From: Latrodectus hesperus
Taxonomy: Eukaryota > Arthropoda > Arachnida > Araneae > Theridiidae
Reading direction: 5' to 3'
Assembly (NCBI GenBank): GCA_037975125.1
Contig: CM075852.1
Coordinates: 5,984,064-6,048,063 of the forward strand
DNA: 64,000 nt
Shown here: positions 1-11,947 of the stretch, piece after piece
Layout: each line of letters starts with the position of its first letter
Numbering within the stretch: position 1 is the stretch's first letter
Notes under the pieces: model-generated
The model's input: only the letters and a program-made list of their open reading frames with translations
What the model was told of the DNA's origin: nothing
Database searches by the model: none
Made by a program: the position numbers and the translations under genes

Positions 1-136
1 ACTTCATCTCTGAGACATTTGAAATGAAATGGACGATTTAAAAAATCTCCTTAACCAGAAATTTTTTTACTTTATTCTGTTTACAAAGTAAGTAAGTAAA
101 ACGCTATCTGAAAATATTTAAGAATTGAAGTCTCAC

Positions 137-217
137 CAATACTTTGGCCACTTTGTGCAGAAAAACTCTGTTCACTAGACAGAGTTATACTGCCGTCGTC
201 CTCAGTAGTTGAAGTTT
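137..217 (-). CDS. Zinc-finger-type gene, coding exon 7 (acidic Ser/Thr-rich tail)
   Basis: The minus strand shows a TTTTTCAG acceptor just right of 217 and a GTGAGA donor just left of 137. The exon has 2 leading bases, 26 open codons and 1 trailing base, so it continues the frame of exon 319-393 exactly (junction codon GAA, Glu). It encodes a low-complexity tail rich in Thr, Ser, Asp and Gln (it begins TSTTEDDG). No domain is recognisable; such tails are usually disordered and regulatory. The trailing phase shows that the protein continues past the left edge of the window. Expression is inferred from splice sites and frame only. Confidence 0.68.
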
Positions 218-318
218 CTGAAAAATAAAAAATAAGTTAAAAATCACACAATGACTAGAAGCCTAAGTGAACTGGATTTAAACTAATAACTCAGTACTAT
301 GTTAAATCTAAGTCTTAC
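218..318 (-). other. Short intron of the zinc-finger-type gene
   Basis: A 101-bp phase-1 intron between the two acidic exons, with donor GTAAGA and acceptor CAG. It is far shorter than the other introns of this gene, and its consistent phase on both sides supports the exon pair. Confidence 0.6.
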
Positions 319-393
319 CCTCATCATCAGCACTTGTTTCACTAGGGAATTCATATATTTCAACCTCATCATCGTCCTCGCTGATTGCATCCT
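319..393 (-). CDS. Zinc-finger-type gene, coding exon 6 (acidic segment)
   Basis: A 75-nt exon with acceptor TTTTGGTAG at 394-396 and donor GTAAGA at its left end. It has 2 leading bases, 24 codons and 1 trailing base. It encodes a strongly acidic stretch (around EDDDEVEIYEF) with many Asp and Glu. The junction with exon 3762-3830 makes a GAG codon. A second AG two bases inside (exon end 391) would break the frame, which favours 393 as the boundary. Acidic tails following zinc fingers occur in chromatin and transcription proteins, but the role here is inference. Confidence 0.7.
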
Positions 394-3300
394 CTACCAA
401 AATGAACACAAGATCATTATACATAGAAACTTGTATGAAAATTCATCATCCAAATAACAATAAGAGAATTTTTTTCCATGTCAAAATTAATTTATTTTTA
501 TCAAAATTAATTGTCTTAGTGATTTTAACAAATTTTAGAACAATATTTTAAGAAATATTTTGCAGAATATAAATAAAATACTTCACATGATGCAAGATTT
601 AAAATATCATAGTTAATTTTTATTTTAAAGATTTCATGACAGCTTGTTAGCATAAGATTTATAAATAGAAATATCTTTATAAGAGTTAAAAAGTGAATTT
701 CATATACTGCAAACCAGAAATCAACTTATATAAAAAACGTTTTATGTTGGTTAACAGTGACAAAACAATATTGATTAAATTGCAGCTCCAGTAGAAATAT
801 TGGGGCTGAATAAATTGGTCTTAATAACCTTGTGCCATCATTGTTAGAGTAGTGATTCCTAAACTATTTTGGAATCGTTGCTCTAAGTGATTCCAAAATA
901 GAATCCCTGGAATCCCGAAAATTTTTGCCAATGATTTTGAAATTTTGATGACGAAATTATATACCCAGTAATTTTCTTGAACCTCTCGTTTTGGAAAGTA
1001 ATGAGCGATTGCTGTCAACTAAACAGACTTGTTTCTATCGAAGCACGGATTTTCATATCCATTAGAGAAAATCACTAAGCGTCTGTTCGTCAGGTGTTAA
1101 AACATTCATTTTGCTCAACAGCCAAAATTCAATATTTTTTTTCCTTGCAAATGCGACCAATTTATCTTTTGTTATCAATATGTTAACTCGTTATCCTTGT
1201 TAAGTCAAACACAATTTGCTTAATTTTTCCAAATTTATCAGCAAAATAAGCAAATGTAGATATACAAGCCACATTATTTCATCTGTAAAATTCCTCTTTA
1301 TGATCAATAAAATAAGCCATCAGCTACTTTCACATGTCAAATATTCGCAGAAGCATTTCACCATGCAATAACCAGCTAACTTCCGTACGAAGTTGTATGA
1401 AGACTACCTGCATCTTCGCACACGGCTTTGAAAATACGCAACTGTAATTGTTTACTTTTGATAGAATTTATAATTTTAACTACTACATTTGGAATAGATT
1501 TAAATGTCATTATAATATTTTTTGTTACTAATGTGTACCTGTGAAGAATGCATTGAATAGTGTTGCAGTTTTTTGCAACATTTTTAATTCAAGCTACAGC
1601 ACCACTCATTTTTCCTGTCATTAATTTTTCTCCACCACTGATATTTCAATACAATTTTCCCCAGTTAATTTCATTATTTGTCATAAAATTACCAGTGCAA
1701 TTAAATATATTCCTCCCTGTGGTATTTAAGTTCACTCTTTGAAAAAAAATCCAGCAATGTCTGAACTGATCTAGCAGCAATACGGAGGCTGCGACGGTGG
1801 ATTTAGGTTAATGAAGGTTTTAATATAGTGGGCAAAATCATTAATACACCTTTTCTTTTTACATAATAATGTTAGAAAGATAATTACAACTTGCTTACTA
1901 TTTGCTCAATACACTTGAAACGATAGCTTGATTACGAGGCTGTGATAAGCGAGTCTGTGAATGAGATTAAGCAATTCTCTAACATGTGCCTCACCTTCTA
2001 GAGCTTTATGGTAAAAATTTTTACAGGATGCTTATATTATCTTTTGATTATTTGTTTTATATTTTTACCAAAAGACTTTATTGGTTTTCTTTGTCTTTTA
2101 TCTGATGGGTGATTTTTTCCTAATGCTAAAGACTTATCAGGTGCTAAAGAGTTTTTTAGCAATATTTTGTTGCCAAAAAGCTCATCAGCAATATTGGTAA
2201 ATTCAAACGACAAGTAATTAGTATATTTGCTTTTCTTTGATACCACTGGTCCAAGAGTTGGAAGATGAGGCTGTAGCAATACGAACTGGAAGTTGATGCA
2301 GTTTCCAGAATGCCAGTCAGTATCTGTAGATTCTGAGGTTTTTGCATACTACTAACAATGCCAATTTTCTTTAACAATTTATTTTCTAACCAATGATCCA
2401 TTATAAAAGCAAATTTTGTTTTAGGTTTTACGGTATTTCTTTTGATATTGAAACTTTGGTTACTATTTGAATTACAGTTAATAATACAAGGAAACAATAG
2501 CGTCGGCACAAATGGATGGTTAACAGACTTTATTTGTAAACAAAGTGGCCCTTGCTCTAGTCTTCTGATGTATCCTTCTGCCTATGTATTTCCACCAGAA
2601 AAAATTTAATCTCGTTTAAGCATCCAACCAGTATATATTGTACAAAAATAAATACATAAATTTTGAAGGTAGATTATAAACTTTATGAGGAAAATGTGAA
2701 TATTAAACAACTCTTACTTAAAAAAAATAAAGTAAAATTTGTCACTCAGAACACCTAAACTTTTTCGTGGGACCACTGACTTGTAGAATCATCCTATAAG
2801 AATATTTCTTTTACAAAAATCGAATAAAAATTTTACAGCAGAATTCGTACAGAATCAGTAATTCTGACAATAGACATTCTGTACACAGCAATTGTCTAAT
2901 ATTTTAGGCAATTCCAACTTAATTTCTTCTGCTTGTTTCTGAAATGATTTTCTTTATAATTCCCTCATAATTACAAAAGAATTATTAAGCAGGTGACTAC
3001 ATACAAGAGGTTTGATAATTTGCTGTAAGCTAATTGCCAAGAATATAAAGGTGGACCAGATTTTTTCTTTCTGCCACAACAATAGACATAATCTTCAAAT
3101 GACGCACCTTGAAAGCTCTATACAGCATAGACCAAAGCTGTAGCAGTTTTTAGCACAACAGCAATTTTGAGTTGTATCAAAAGTTTAAAAAATAAAATTA
3201 TTCTATTCCTATATATGTTAAAAATAGAATAACATGTGTAAATAAATAAAAAATTTCGTTCAAAAAACATTTATCCTTTGATGAACATAATTATATGAAA

Positions 3301-3761
3301 TCTCAATTATTAACTAAATTAGATTTTCAACAGACAAAAACATTGGTCAACCACACTTCACTGGTGGCATTTCAATACAACTACAATATATTATTTGGAA
3401 AATTAGAAAAATGGGTTTCCAGGAGGATTACATCTTGAAATTCTGTTTACAAAATGTTAAGGATAAAAGATTTCAGAGAAGTTAAAATACTTTACTATAA
3501 TTTAGAAGAAATAATTTCACCAGTGAAGAAATTTTTCTTTAAACTAATAACAATGAACATAAGATGAAGCATATAAAAAATATAATGAATACAAACATTT
3601 GGTGTTGATAGTCTAAAGCAAGTTTTAATATACTAAACAGATGTTTTGTTGCATTTAAAATCTATTTGACACAATAAACACTTCCAATACTGAAGTAAGA
3701 ATTCTTAATCTAAATTATATTGCTTCAAAATAAGTTGTTTTTTTTTTTATTGCTGACTTAC
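394..3761 (-). other. Intron of the zinc-finger-type gene, with decayed repeat DNA
   Basis: A phase-1 intron of about 3.4 kb. The stretch 790-2520 is less AT-rich and holds minus-strand open frames of 65, 80 and 117 codons that overlap in different frames. It looks like a decayed mobile element, but I recognise no transposase motif. The rest, 2520-3760, is AT-rich with no visible exon. Confidence 0.4.
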
Positions 3762-3830
3762 CGATGCCACCCATGTGCAGCTTCGCTAGGGTATATTCAG
3801 TAGTAGCATCATCCGTGTTCGGAACACGTC
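3762..3830 (-). CDS. Zinc-finger-type gene, coding exon 5
   Basis: A 69-nt exon with acceptor TATTTTATAG at 3831-3840 and donor GTAAGT at 3756-3761. It has 2 leading bases, 22 codons and 1 trailing base, in frame with both neighbours. It encodes VPNTDDATTEYTLAKLHMGG and a few more residues. It links the CPTC motif of the preceding exon to the acidic tail; the His near its end is the only residue that could bind metal. A neighbouring run of T (3739-3749) lies on the donor side. Confidence 0.72.
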
Positions 3831-6509
3831 CTATAAAATATATTCTTTGAATTAAATGAAAGGATTATCAACTACAAAAGTTTAATAATGATTTGGTTAT
3901 TTTATAAATTAAAAAATAATTATGCAAACATATTTGATATATTTTATTAAGTCATCAATTGTTCATGCACATATTTATTCAGAATTGTAGTTCCCAATCA
4001 GCAATTAGCTCTAACCACAGGAAACAAAAAGTAGGACAGAAAGAGATTTGTAATACAGAATGATGATTATCTTTACCAATACTACAGATAAAGAAAACTA
4101 GTAATCCAAGTCACGAAATGTTTCAACAAGATATCAACATCACAGTTAAGTAATTCTTAAACTGTGTGTGTGTGGTTTTGTCTTTCATAAATTTTATATA
4201 AAGACACTTTAATAGTGCAAGTCACAAACCAATCGAACTTATACTCTTTAGAATAGAACATTCTAAGTTTAGTACAAATCCCATAAGATAGTATAAACAA
4301 TCTCTCACACATTTGTCACACAATCCTAATTGTCTATCTATAGCCACATTAGTTGGTGAGGAAATCCTGGGTTTAATATGCTATGAGTAGGAACATTCTA
4401 CAATCTATGAAAATTTCTTGCATTCATATCACTGTGTATCAACACATTAAAGCAAAATATATAGTTAAGAACTATAACATATCAAAAGAACATCAGTAAC
4501 TTAAATTCTCTAGCAAAATAGTAACATTTCTCGTCTGAAAAATTAGAAATTAATACATTTTCTAACAAGATTCACACAGATTTCCAGGAATTAAATTCTA
4601 GGCATTTTTAAAGAGTTTTCCTGGAGTCAATTAAAGAATCTCTAAAAAGGTATCACTCATGTTAAATAATTTTTATTTCATTTTAAAATTTGCTCTTCAA
4701 CAAATATGCATAATATAATATGCAACATTTTTCAAATATATTTGTAAAGGAGAATACCTTTAATTTAATTTTTTTATAATTATTTAATCATTACTTCATA
4801 ACTCTTCAATGAATTTATAGCCAAAATAGAGAAAATTTTATTTAGATAACAGCTTCTTTACATTACAAAATTATACATTGTATAAAATAATGGGTAATTT
4901 TATAGTTTTAAAACACCTTCATTAGATTTCCATCTATTAATTTATAAGTATTTGAAGATGTGTATAACAACCTCTTTTTTGCAATTAATGTTATATTACC
5001 AATTCTTTCAGCTTCAATTCCTATAGTAGATTATTAAGTAATATTTATACAAGTCATTCAAATGTTTCATTTTGATGTTCAGTTTTAATTTTTTAAGTGC
5101 TTTTATTTCATATCTACTTTTTTTTTTTTGCTTTATTCATCTAATTTAATTTTTACTTTTGCCTGGGTTCAGACATGATAATCAATGATGTGGAGCCACA
5201 ATTGATTGCAATCAGAATTCTTTTTATATAAACACTATAGTAATACGAGAATATTAAAAGCAAATTAACTGTTGCTAATGTAGTTACTAATCGCAGATGG
5301 TCCAATTTTAATAATAGACAACTCCACTAGTCCATAAGCAGCCAGGAAATCTTAGGACTCAAGGGGCTGTGAAAAAGCCTCTTCCAAGTCGCAATTCAAA
5401 CAGCTCAAGATATGCTCAGATGATGGATGCCTGTTCAGCTTTACATTTTGTGCAGGCAAAAAGTCTTTTGACCCTGCACATATTTGAGGCCCCTTGGATG
5501 ACCACTATCAAAGTGTGAAATACAAGTCTGTAAGGCAAATTAACTGCTTTCCATTAGTGAAAATAATTTAATCCATTTGAGAACCAGTTAAAATAAAAAG
5601 TATTCTAATTTTAATAGGATCAAATTTATCAAAACAATTTTTAAATCATTGCAACCAACTAAGATTTTAAATCTTCCAACAAAAGTACAAAATTCTCTTT
5701 TTCTGAACAACGCAAAAGACTGTAGTGCTTTTCTTGGGTCCACCAGTGATTTAAAAGATCCTTTCCAGCAGGCATATTAAGTTATTTCAGTATATTTCAA
5801 TGTTAAAATATCATTTTTCACTGAAATTATATGCAATTTTCAACAAGGAATAAAGGGAAAGTATATTTTAACATTAATAGAAATTTATACATTTAGATAA
5901 TATTCAATGAATTTTATACAAAATAAAAGAGGTCAATAGAAAAAGAATAAATCAAAACTAATACAATTTCTCCCCATGAGAAGGTCTTATTGACAATAAA
6001 TCTTCACACATACATCTGATCCTGAAAGAACTGGATCCTTTGTTACTAGTGGCTAAACTAGATCTTTCATTTAATCAACCGTAATAAATACAATCTAATA
6101 TTGATAGTACCACCATCCTGAGGAAATATTAAAAGCCAACATATTCATTTTAAATTTTTGACTAGTTTCATCTTTGAAAATTTTCAAAATTCAAAGAATT
6201 ATAGTAATTTTTTACCAATAAATTTATCAAGCTGAGTAAAAATCTAGAAGTAACTTAAGATTGAATTTTGGCATGACTGCTTGCCAGAGTTTCAAGGACC
6301 CTTAAAAAAATTTCCAGTCGACTATAGTTGCACAAACCCTATAAGAATTCTTAAACTCTTATTTTTATTACAAGTTCTAGGATATTCTCAATAGTATTAC
6401 CACACCATAATTTTATTTCAAACATGAATAAGAAAACCCACAGAATAAGTGGGAGGATAATGTGTAAAAATATATATTTTCAGCAATTTCAAATTAAATC
6501 ATTACTTAC
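3831..6509 (-). other. Intron of the zinc-finger-type gene
   Basis: A phase-1 intron of about 2.7 kb, AT-rich throughout. One less AT-rich island at 5320-5520 stands out by composition, but neither strand gives a protein, SINE head or RNA that I recognise. No other exon is visible. Confidence 0.45.
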
Positions 6510-6563
6510 TTTGCAGGCAGGTGGGGCACATGAATCTGCGCTGGATACCCCGCTTGCACAGCT
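6510..6563 (-). CDS. Zinc-finger-type gene, coding exon 4 (CPTC motif)
   Basis: A 54-nt exon with a good acceptor (TTTTACTTTTACAG) and a GTAAGT donor. It has 2 leading bases, 17 codons and 1 trailing base. It encodes LCKRGIQRRFMCPTCLQ: the first Cys completes the C-x2-C-x11-H-x3-C finger begun in exon 7073-7165, and CPTC is a further CxxC zinc knuckle in a basic context. Splitting one finger across an intron is unusual for tandem C2H2 arrays, which are normally encoded in a single exon. Confidence 0.8.
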
Positions 6564-7072
6564 CTGTAAAAGTAAAAGTTTCACATGAACTCAAAAAATT
6601 GATCAATACAATTTATTTTACAAAATATTACTTTTGTTAACACTTTAAACTTATTGCTTAAAACTTTTGATATGTTATATGTTTATGACATATTATATTC
6701 AAAATTCAATGTACTCCATTTATTTAGTTAGAGAAATGCTTTATTAAAAACACAATATATTAAATTAGTTGAGACTTGAAATTTATAAGAAACAAGTTAG
6801 AAAATCTTTCTTACATAAAATAAAATTTAAAGAAAAATCTATAAAACTTTCTGTACTTTAAATGTTGATTGATAAGATGTTAAAAGGAGAAAACCATAAA
6901 ATTTTTCTATTAATTTAATTATACTTAAAGGATTTTTAAATTAATTGTGTACATATCAAATGTCAAAATTCGTGTATTCATGGTAATGCATAATATTTTA
7001 ATTTAAAAATTTTTAAAATATATATTGAAATAATGCACATTGAGAATATTTTAAAATAATTTATATACTTAC
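6564..7072 (-). other. Intron of the zinc-finger-type gene
   Basis: A 509-bp phase-1 intron, very AT-rich, with no other feature seen. Confidence 0.55.
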
Positions 7073-7165
7073 TAAGATGATTTTTAAAATCATGACGTGA
7101 TTTGTAACGCTGGCAATTGGGGCACTTCCTGCAATAGACATGGCAATCAGTTGGTGCTGCTCTGT
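7073..7165 (-). CDS. Zinc-finger-type gene, coding exon 3 (CxxC and CPNC finger)
   Basis: A 93-nt exon with donor GTAAGTA at the left and acceptor ATTTTAG at 7166 onward. It has 2 leading bases, 30 codons and 1 trailing base. It encodes CHVYCRKCPNCQRYK, then a stretch ending FKNHL. The last part fits a CCHC finger: Cys-x2-Cys-x11-His, with the fourth ligand (Cys) supplied by the next exon. The Cys in CRKC adds a further potential ligand. A second in-frame AG six bases downstream (exon end 7159) would remove two residues (Asp-Arg) without a frameshift. The protein is probably nuclear and nucleic-acid- or protein-binding, but I do not recognise the family. Confidence 0.82.
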
Positions 7166-9356
7166 CTAAAATAACAATGACATTATGTTAAGTGAAAACT
7201 CAAAAATACACTTCAAAAACAAATTTCTTTTATTTTCACACACACACATTATATATACATATAAACACAGGCATACTACTAAACCTGACTGCAACAAATG
7301 TTTTTATAATTCTTAAAAAATCACTTTTACATTAAAACTTTATAAAAAATTAAATATAAAATTTTAAATGGAAGGTAAATATACATTTAACAGATAAAGA
7401 AGACTTCATATAACTTTTCTCTCATTTCAAACATACCAATTAAAAACTATTAATTTGCAAATCAATAATTTTACACACCTTAAAATGCACAAAAAAATCA
7501 ATAAATTTTATGAATATATTACAAAAACATTTTATATTAAATATAACAAAATATTTCCTCATGGAAACACAACTCGATTTTCTTTCCAAGATGTAGCAAA
7601 TAAGGAAATTTCTGTCAAAATATTGAATTCTATTAATCAATATCAAATATTCAATGAAAGGACAACATGATCTCTAGAAAAGTCCCAATAAATTAAAACC
7701 ATTAAATAATTTCAGAATTTTTAATGGCTTGTATTGGGGACTAAAACATTCGCTATTAACAATTAATGATAATTATTTTTTTTAATATTGTCTTGAAATT
7801 TTATCTTGGACCATATTCTTTTATTGCATTCTTAAAATAACTTACAGAAAATTAAGTATTACATCTAAAATTTAATGAATGAACCCCAGTTTTCTATAAA
7901 GATTTCAAAACAAATATTGCAAGATTTCTTTACAATAATAATTTTTGGAATACATTTAAAAATAAAAAGCAGATCCTTTATTTACTATAAGAATTCAATC
8001 ATTCAGTTCATCATTCATGCTTTAATTGACAATTAAGGTGTAGTGTGTGTAATAATTAACATTAACTTTTAAAGATAAAACCTATGTTATATTGGTTTTC
8101 AATATTCTGATTTTTATCTCTATTTTCAGAAACTTTTCTGAAAACCAATCCCTAAGAAGAACATAACTAGAAGATTCTCAAATTAACTCAGTTACCTCTA
8201 ATGACCCTCATGATATTTTTCGCTTTTTTTTTTTTCATTATTTACATTTAGATAAACAACTGAAAGCACTGAGAAAATATGTAGCTTAATGTTTCCAAAG
8301 GATTTCTTATATAAAAATTAAACTGAACTCAAGAAATCAGAAAAGATTGTAGCTTAGTTTTTAAAGTGAAAGATGAAAATTAAATGATTGTACTCCTAAC
8401 TCTGTTTCTTGTGATTTCGGAAAATTTCACATTAAATGGATATTCTTTATTTAAAAGTTAAATTTAGCTTTGCCATTGTTTTTTTGTTAAATTGTGTTTC
8501 CGTTATGAAATTTAAAAAAAAAAATTATGTTTCTTCATAATGTTTATTTTGTTGATATACATTTTTATAGATTTAACAAATTTAAAACTTTGGGATTTAT
8601 ATGCATATACATTATATAATGTCTCGAGTAAGAAACTTCATTTAATATATTGATGGCAGAGTTATAAAACCATTAATTAGAAAAAAGCAAATCGAAGACT
8701 ATAGGGTTGCTAAAATTAAATCTGTACAATATTCACAATTTATATCCCCAAATTATTGCAACTGCTTCCTTTTCAAGTGTGCTTGTGCTAGATTTCCCAT
8801 CTGGAGCCAATGCTCAGGACTCTTCTTGAAACACTAGTTAGAATTCCACTACTGTCTGGACATTCTTGGGTCTTCTAAGGGAGCTCGTGTGGAAGCGTAC
8901 ATATTTTTCTTTCATGAAAACTTTTAAGTGTTTGTATCTAATCTTTTAAACTAATTACGGAGACCAGACCAAATTAGATACATACGATTCTGAATCGCTT
9001 GTTTTTTCCTAGTACTAAATTATACAGCATTCAGTTTAACAAATGTTCATTTGAACAGAACCACTTCAAAATTGAAGTATAGAACTTGAATTTCATTCAG
9101 AAAATTTAATGTTTGTTAATGTAACCATTATACTTAAATTAAAATACAACCACATCATGACTCATATTAGATATTCTACTAGAGAATAGTTACAGCTAAT
9201 TATTAAAAATCTTTAAATTAAATTTCAATAGAAAAATAAAAAAAGCAAGAAGGAAATCATATTAGTCCATGATTATCTGTTAGTTATAGCTACTAAAATA
9301 ACCTATTTAGAACTTGAATGAAATTACACAAAATCAAAAATTCAATGTGTACTTAC
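7166..9356 (-). other. Intron of the zinc-finger-type gene
   Basis: A phase-1 intron of about 2.2 kb. The overlapping opposite-strand frames of about 70 codons at 7440-7670 are AT-rich chance frames. A less AT-rich patch at 8750-8910 is unexplained. A short CA-rich run lies near 7239-7250. Confidence 0.45.
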
Positions 9357-9425
9357 CGAGGCTTTTATGGATATCAATTTTGTTTTGACTTTCCCTGTAC
9401 AGACAAAAGGCACAGCGAACTGGGG
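9357..9425 (-). CDS. Zinc-finger-type gene, coding exon 2 (RCAFC motif)
   Basis: A 69-nt exon with acceptor TTTTTCCAG at its right and donor GTAAGT at its left. It has 2 leading bases, 22 codons and 1 trailing base. It encodes PVRCAFCLYRESQNKIDIHK and two more residues. The Cys-x2-Cys-x11-His spacing is identical to the finger in exons 3-4, which suggests two related fingers. Here the fourth position is Asp (or Ala with the alternative acceptor) instead of Cys or His, so metal binding may be weaker or use another residue. Confidence 0.8.
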
Positions 9426-10447
9426 CTGGAAAAATACATTCATATGTTAAAAATATGACAATAAAATGAAATAACATTTACTGTCAGGATATTTATTAAA
9501 CTTCTCACAAATTTTATTTTTTTTATTTAAAATGTAAACTTTTAAAAAATATTTAATTTTTATAAATTTCAATATTCACCACATGTTTATAAATTTATAT
9601 ATCTTCTGGGCTAATAAATTTGAACATAAAAGTATAATTTATTTCTCCTTTATTGATAAATACATTTTATACAATAATGCAAATTTAAACAATTAGTATA
9701 CTTGTATAAGCATTTGATAATTTTGGGATTTCATATTTTTGGCAATATAAAAAGCTTATTTTACTAAAAACTTGATTATGAATTATTCCTTTCTACGTAT
9801 TTCTTAAGTTTGAAATATTTGCAGATAATATGGAAATTTTTTCATTCTATAATGCAGATACAATTAACTACTTTAAAATGGTAATAATCAAGTTAAATTA
9901 TAAAAATTGAAAGTGATAACAAATTACAAAAGCATATTTAGGCTACAATAAATATTTCAGATCAACATTCATATATTTATAAATTTAGTAGAAGCTATAG
10001 ATGAAACAAACACTTATTACAACCTTAATGACATAACAACTGTACTTGTATTTACTTAGAATAACTTGTTATAAGTATTTATTGTTGTAGCATTATAAAT
10101 ATGTTGAGGTTGAAAGGGATTCAATGCATACAAAGGTTTTGTGAAGCAACAAATATATATTACTATCAAAAGACAATTAACCTTCTAAAATGTTTCTTTT
10201 TATTGAATTTTTATCAAGTACTTGAAATTTTTACATAATAACATAATTTAATAATAAAATATTTAGCTTCCAGCTTATTATAAAAGGATGAACTGTTTGA
10301 TTAATGAAATACATTTTCAACTGATCAATAAAATACATTAATATATAAACAATTTTTAAAAAAAATCAAAAACTTAAAAATCTAGAGCTAATTTTCACAA
10401 GATAAAAATAAAACTACAGCATTCATAAATTCAGAAATATTACTCAC
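9426..10447 (-). other. Intron of the zinc-finger-type gene
   Basis: A phase-1 intron of about 1.0 kb, AT-rich, with no other exon or repeat recognised. Confidence 0.5.
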
Positions 10448-10486
10448 CTCTAAGTCTATTCACCATTTTAGTATAATAAAAAAGAC
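10448..10486 (-). CDS. Zinc-finger-type gene, probable first coding exon (start Met)
   Basis: A 39-nt exon with acceptor ATATTTTTCAG and donor GTGAGT. In the frame fixed by the downstream exons it carries an ATG followed by VNRLR and then joins PVRCAFC. The candidate upstream exon ending at 11806 has an in-frame stop a few codons before its donor, so this ATG is the first in-frame start in that arrangement. If another upstream exon is used instead, the frame is open through the acceptor and the protein could be longer. The small size keeps confidence moderate. Confidence 0.6.
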
Positions 10487-11510
10487 CTGAAAAATATTAA
10501 AATTAATAATTATTTTACATTTATTTACAATTTTCTTGCAATGATTTAAATTTACTTAGAATGAAATTTCATTTCTGTATCATTAATTTTTCACTTTAAG
10601 AAATAGAGCTTTGTAGGAAAAACTAAATAAAACATGTGATAAGAAATCACAAGAAAACCAATGATGAATAATAACAATTGATAAAAATGTATGTTAAGAA
10701 TTAAATATTATAAGATTTGCTTGTTTTAGAAAGATTATGAATTAATAATTTGACAAAAATGCAAAGGATAAAATATAAATAATTAAGGCTCATATGTGAA
10801 AAATTACAAAAAACATTTACTTTAGCCTGTAGATTATGCATACTTATGTTAATTAATGAATTGATATCATTTCTACATTACTTCATTGTTTGAGACATTT
10901 TGTAAGACATAGTTTAGTTCTTTAATAATTCATATGTTCAGATTTAAAGTACAGTATGTTCTTTAATAATGGATAATTTTAATTGTTAAGATCATTGTAT
11001 TACTATTTTTGGGTCCTAAATTTTATGAAATCGTCATTCAATTGAAAATAATATGCGTATTAGAAAATTTTCTATACTTAGATCTATTCTATATTAATTA
11101 AAGAACAATCATATAAATAAAGCACTCAAACTTTAAAATATATAATTACGCACATAATTTAAATAAATAGTTAACTCAACTATAAGTACTTAAAAGAACA
11201 ATTTACATAATTATTTTTAACACATTTTCAATTTATATGCTTTTACTTTTTATATTTTAGTTTTAACACATAAAATGCTAAAACATAATTTTTTTTCCAG
11301 CATGGGTACGATGTTAATTATTAATGATAATAAACATACGAAATGTAACAGGTTCTTCCATAAATTACTTTTGTGTACAATTATCGGAGGACAAAGATAT
11401 TGAGGAAGAGGATACCTGAAATTACTCAAGAACCGATTACGGTATTGATAAACATTCATTTTCTTACTGATTATTAGAGAATTTAATGATAGCAAGCATA
11501 TGAAAAGTAA

Positions 11511-11512
11511 TA

Positions 11513-11574
<62 letters not shown>
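11511..11574. repeat. (AT)n microsatellite
   Basis: A run of TA dinucleotides of about 64 bp with one interruption. It lies in the intron or flank between the first coding exon and the candidate leader exon. Confidence 0.97.
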
Positions 11575-11577
<3 letters not shown>

Positions 11578-11805
11578 CATACAAGGTTTCTTCATAAAAT
11601 ACTTTTATGAACAAAAATATTAAGTGATAAAGGCTAGGACACCTGTCGTTACTTTGAATGCGTCATGGTATAGCTTACACGAAACATTCAGGTTTACTAA
11701 TTGAAAAAGCTCAATATTAAATTGACAGATGAGAATTTATAAGTTAATATATAATTTAATGCTTAAATATAACTAAAAATTGCGAATGAAATACATAAAA
11801 CTTAC

Positions 11806-11816
11806 CTTGAATAATA
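11806..11816 (-). other. Candidate 5' non-coding exon end or 11-nt micro-exon
   Basis: The minus strand reads TTATTTCAG, then 11 bases, then CAAG followed by GTAAGT. The donor is a perfect consensus. The segment could be an 11-nt micro-exon, or more simply the 3' end of a longer 5' UTR exon starting up to a few hundred bases to the right. Joined to 10448-10486 it gives an in-frame stop upstream of the ATG, as expected for a leader. Confidence 0.4.
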
Positions 11817-11883
11817 CTGAAATAAAACTAGCAATTTACAAATTAGAAAACAAAGCATATAAAGCAGCTTACAAATATAGAGA

Positions 11884-11947
11884 AGCAGAAAATACGTTCC
11901 GTTTTGTAAAAATATACAAGAGCAGAAAAAACGTTCCGTTTTGTAAA
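11884..11947. repeat. Two direct 27-bp repeats containing ACGTTCCGTTTTG
   Basis: Copies at 11884-11910 and 11921-11947 differ at one base and are offset by 37 bp. They lie just upstream (minus sense) of the candidate leader exon. They could be paired cis-elements or a local duplication. Confidence 0.75.

Noticed and set aside
2037..2509. Overlapping minus-strand frames of 80 and 117 codons as exons of the zinc-finger-type gene
   Set aside because: They are not in one frame, lack phase-1 splice sites matching neighbours, and look like a decayed element.
7440..7670. Two opposite-strand frames of about 70 codons in an intron
   Set aside because: AT-rich composition and mutual overlap indicate chance frames.
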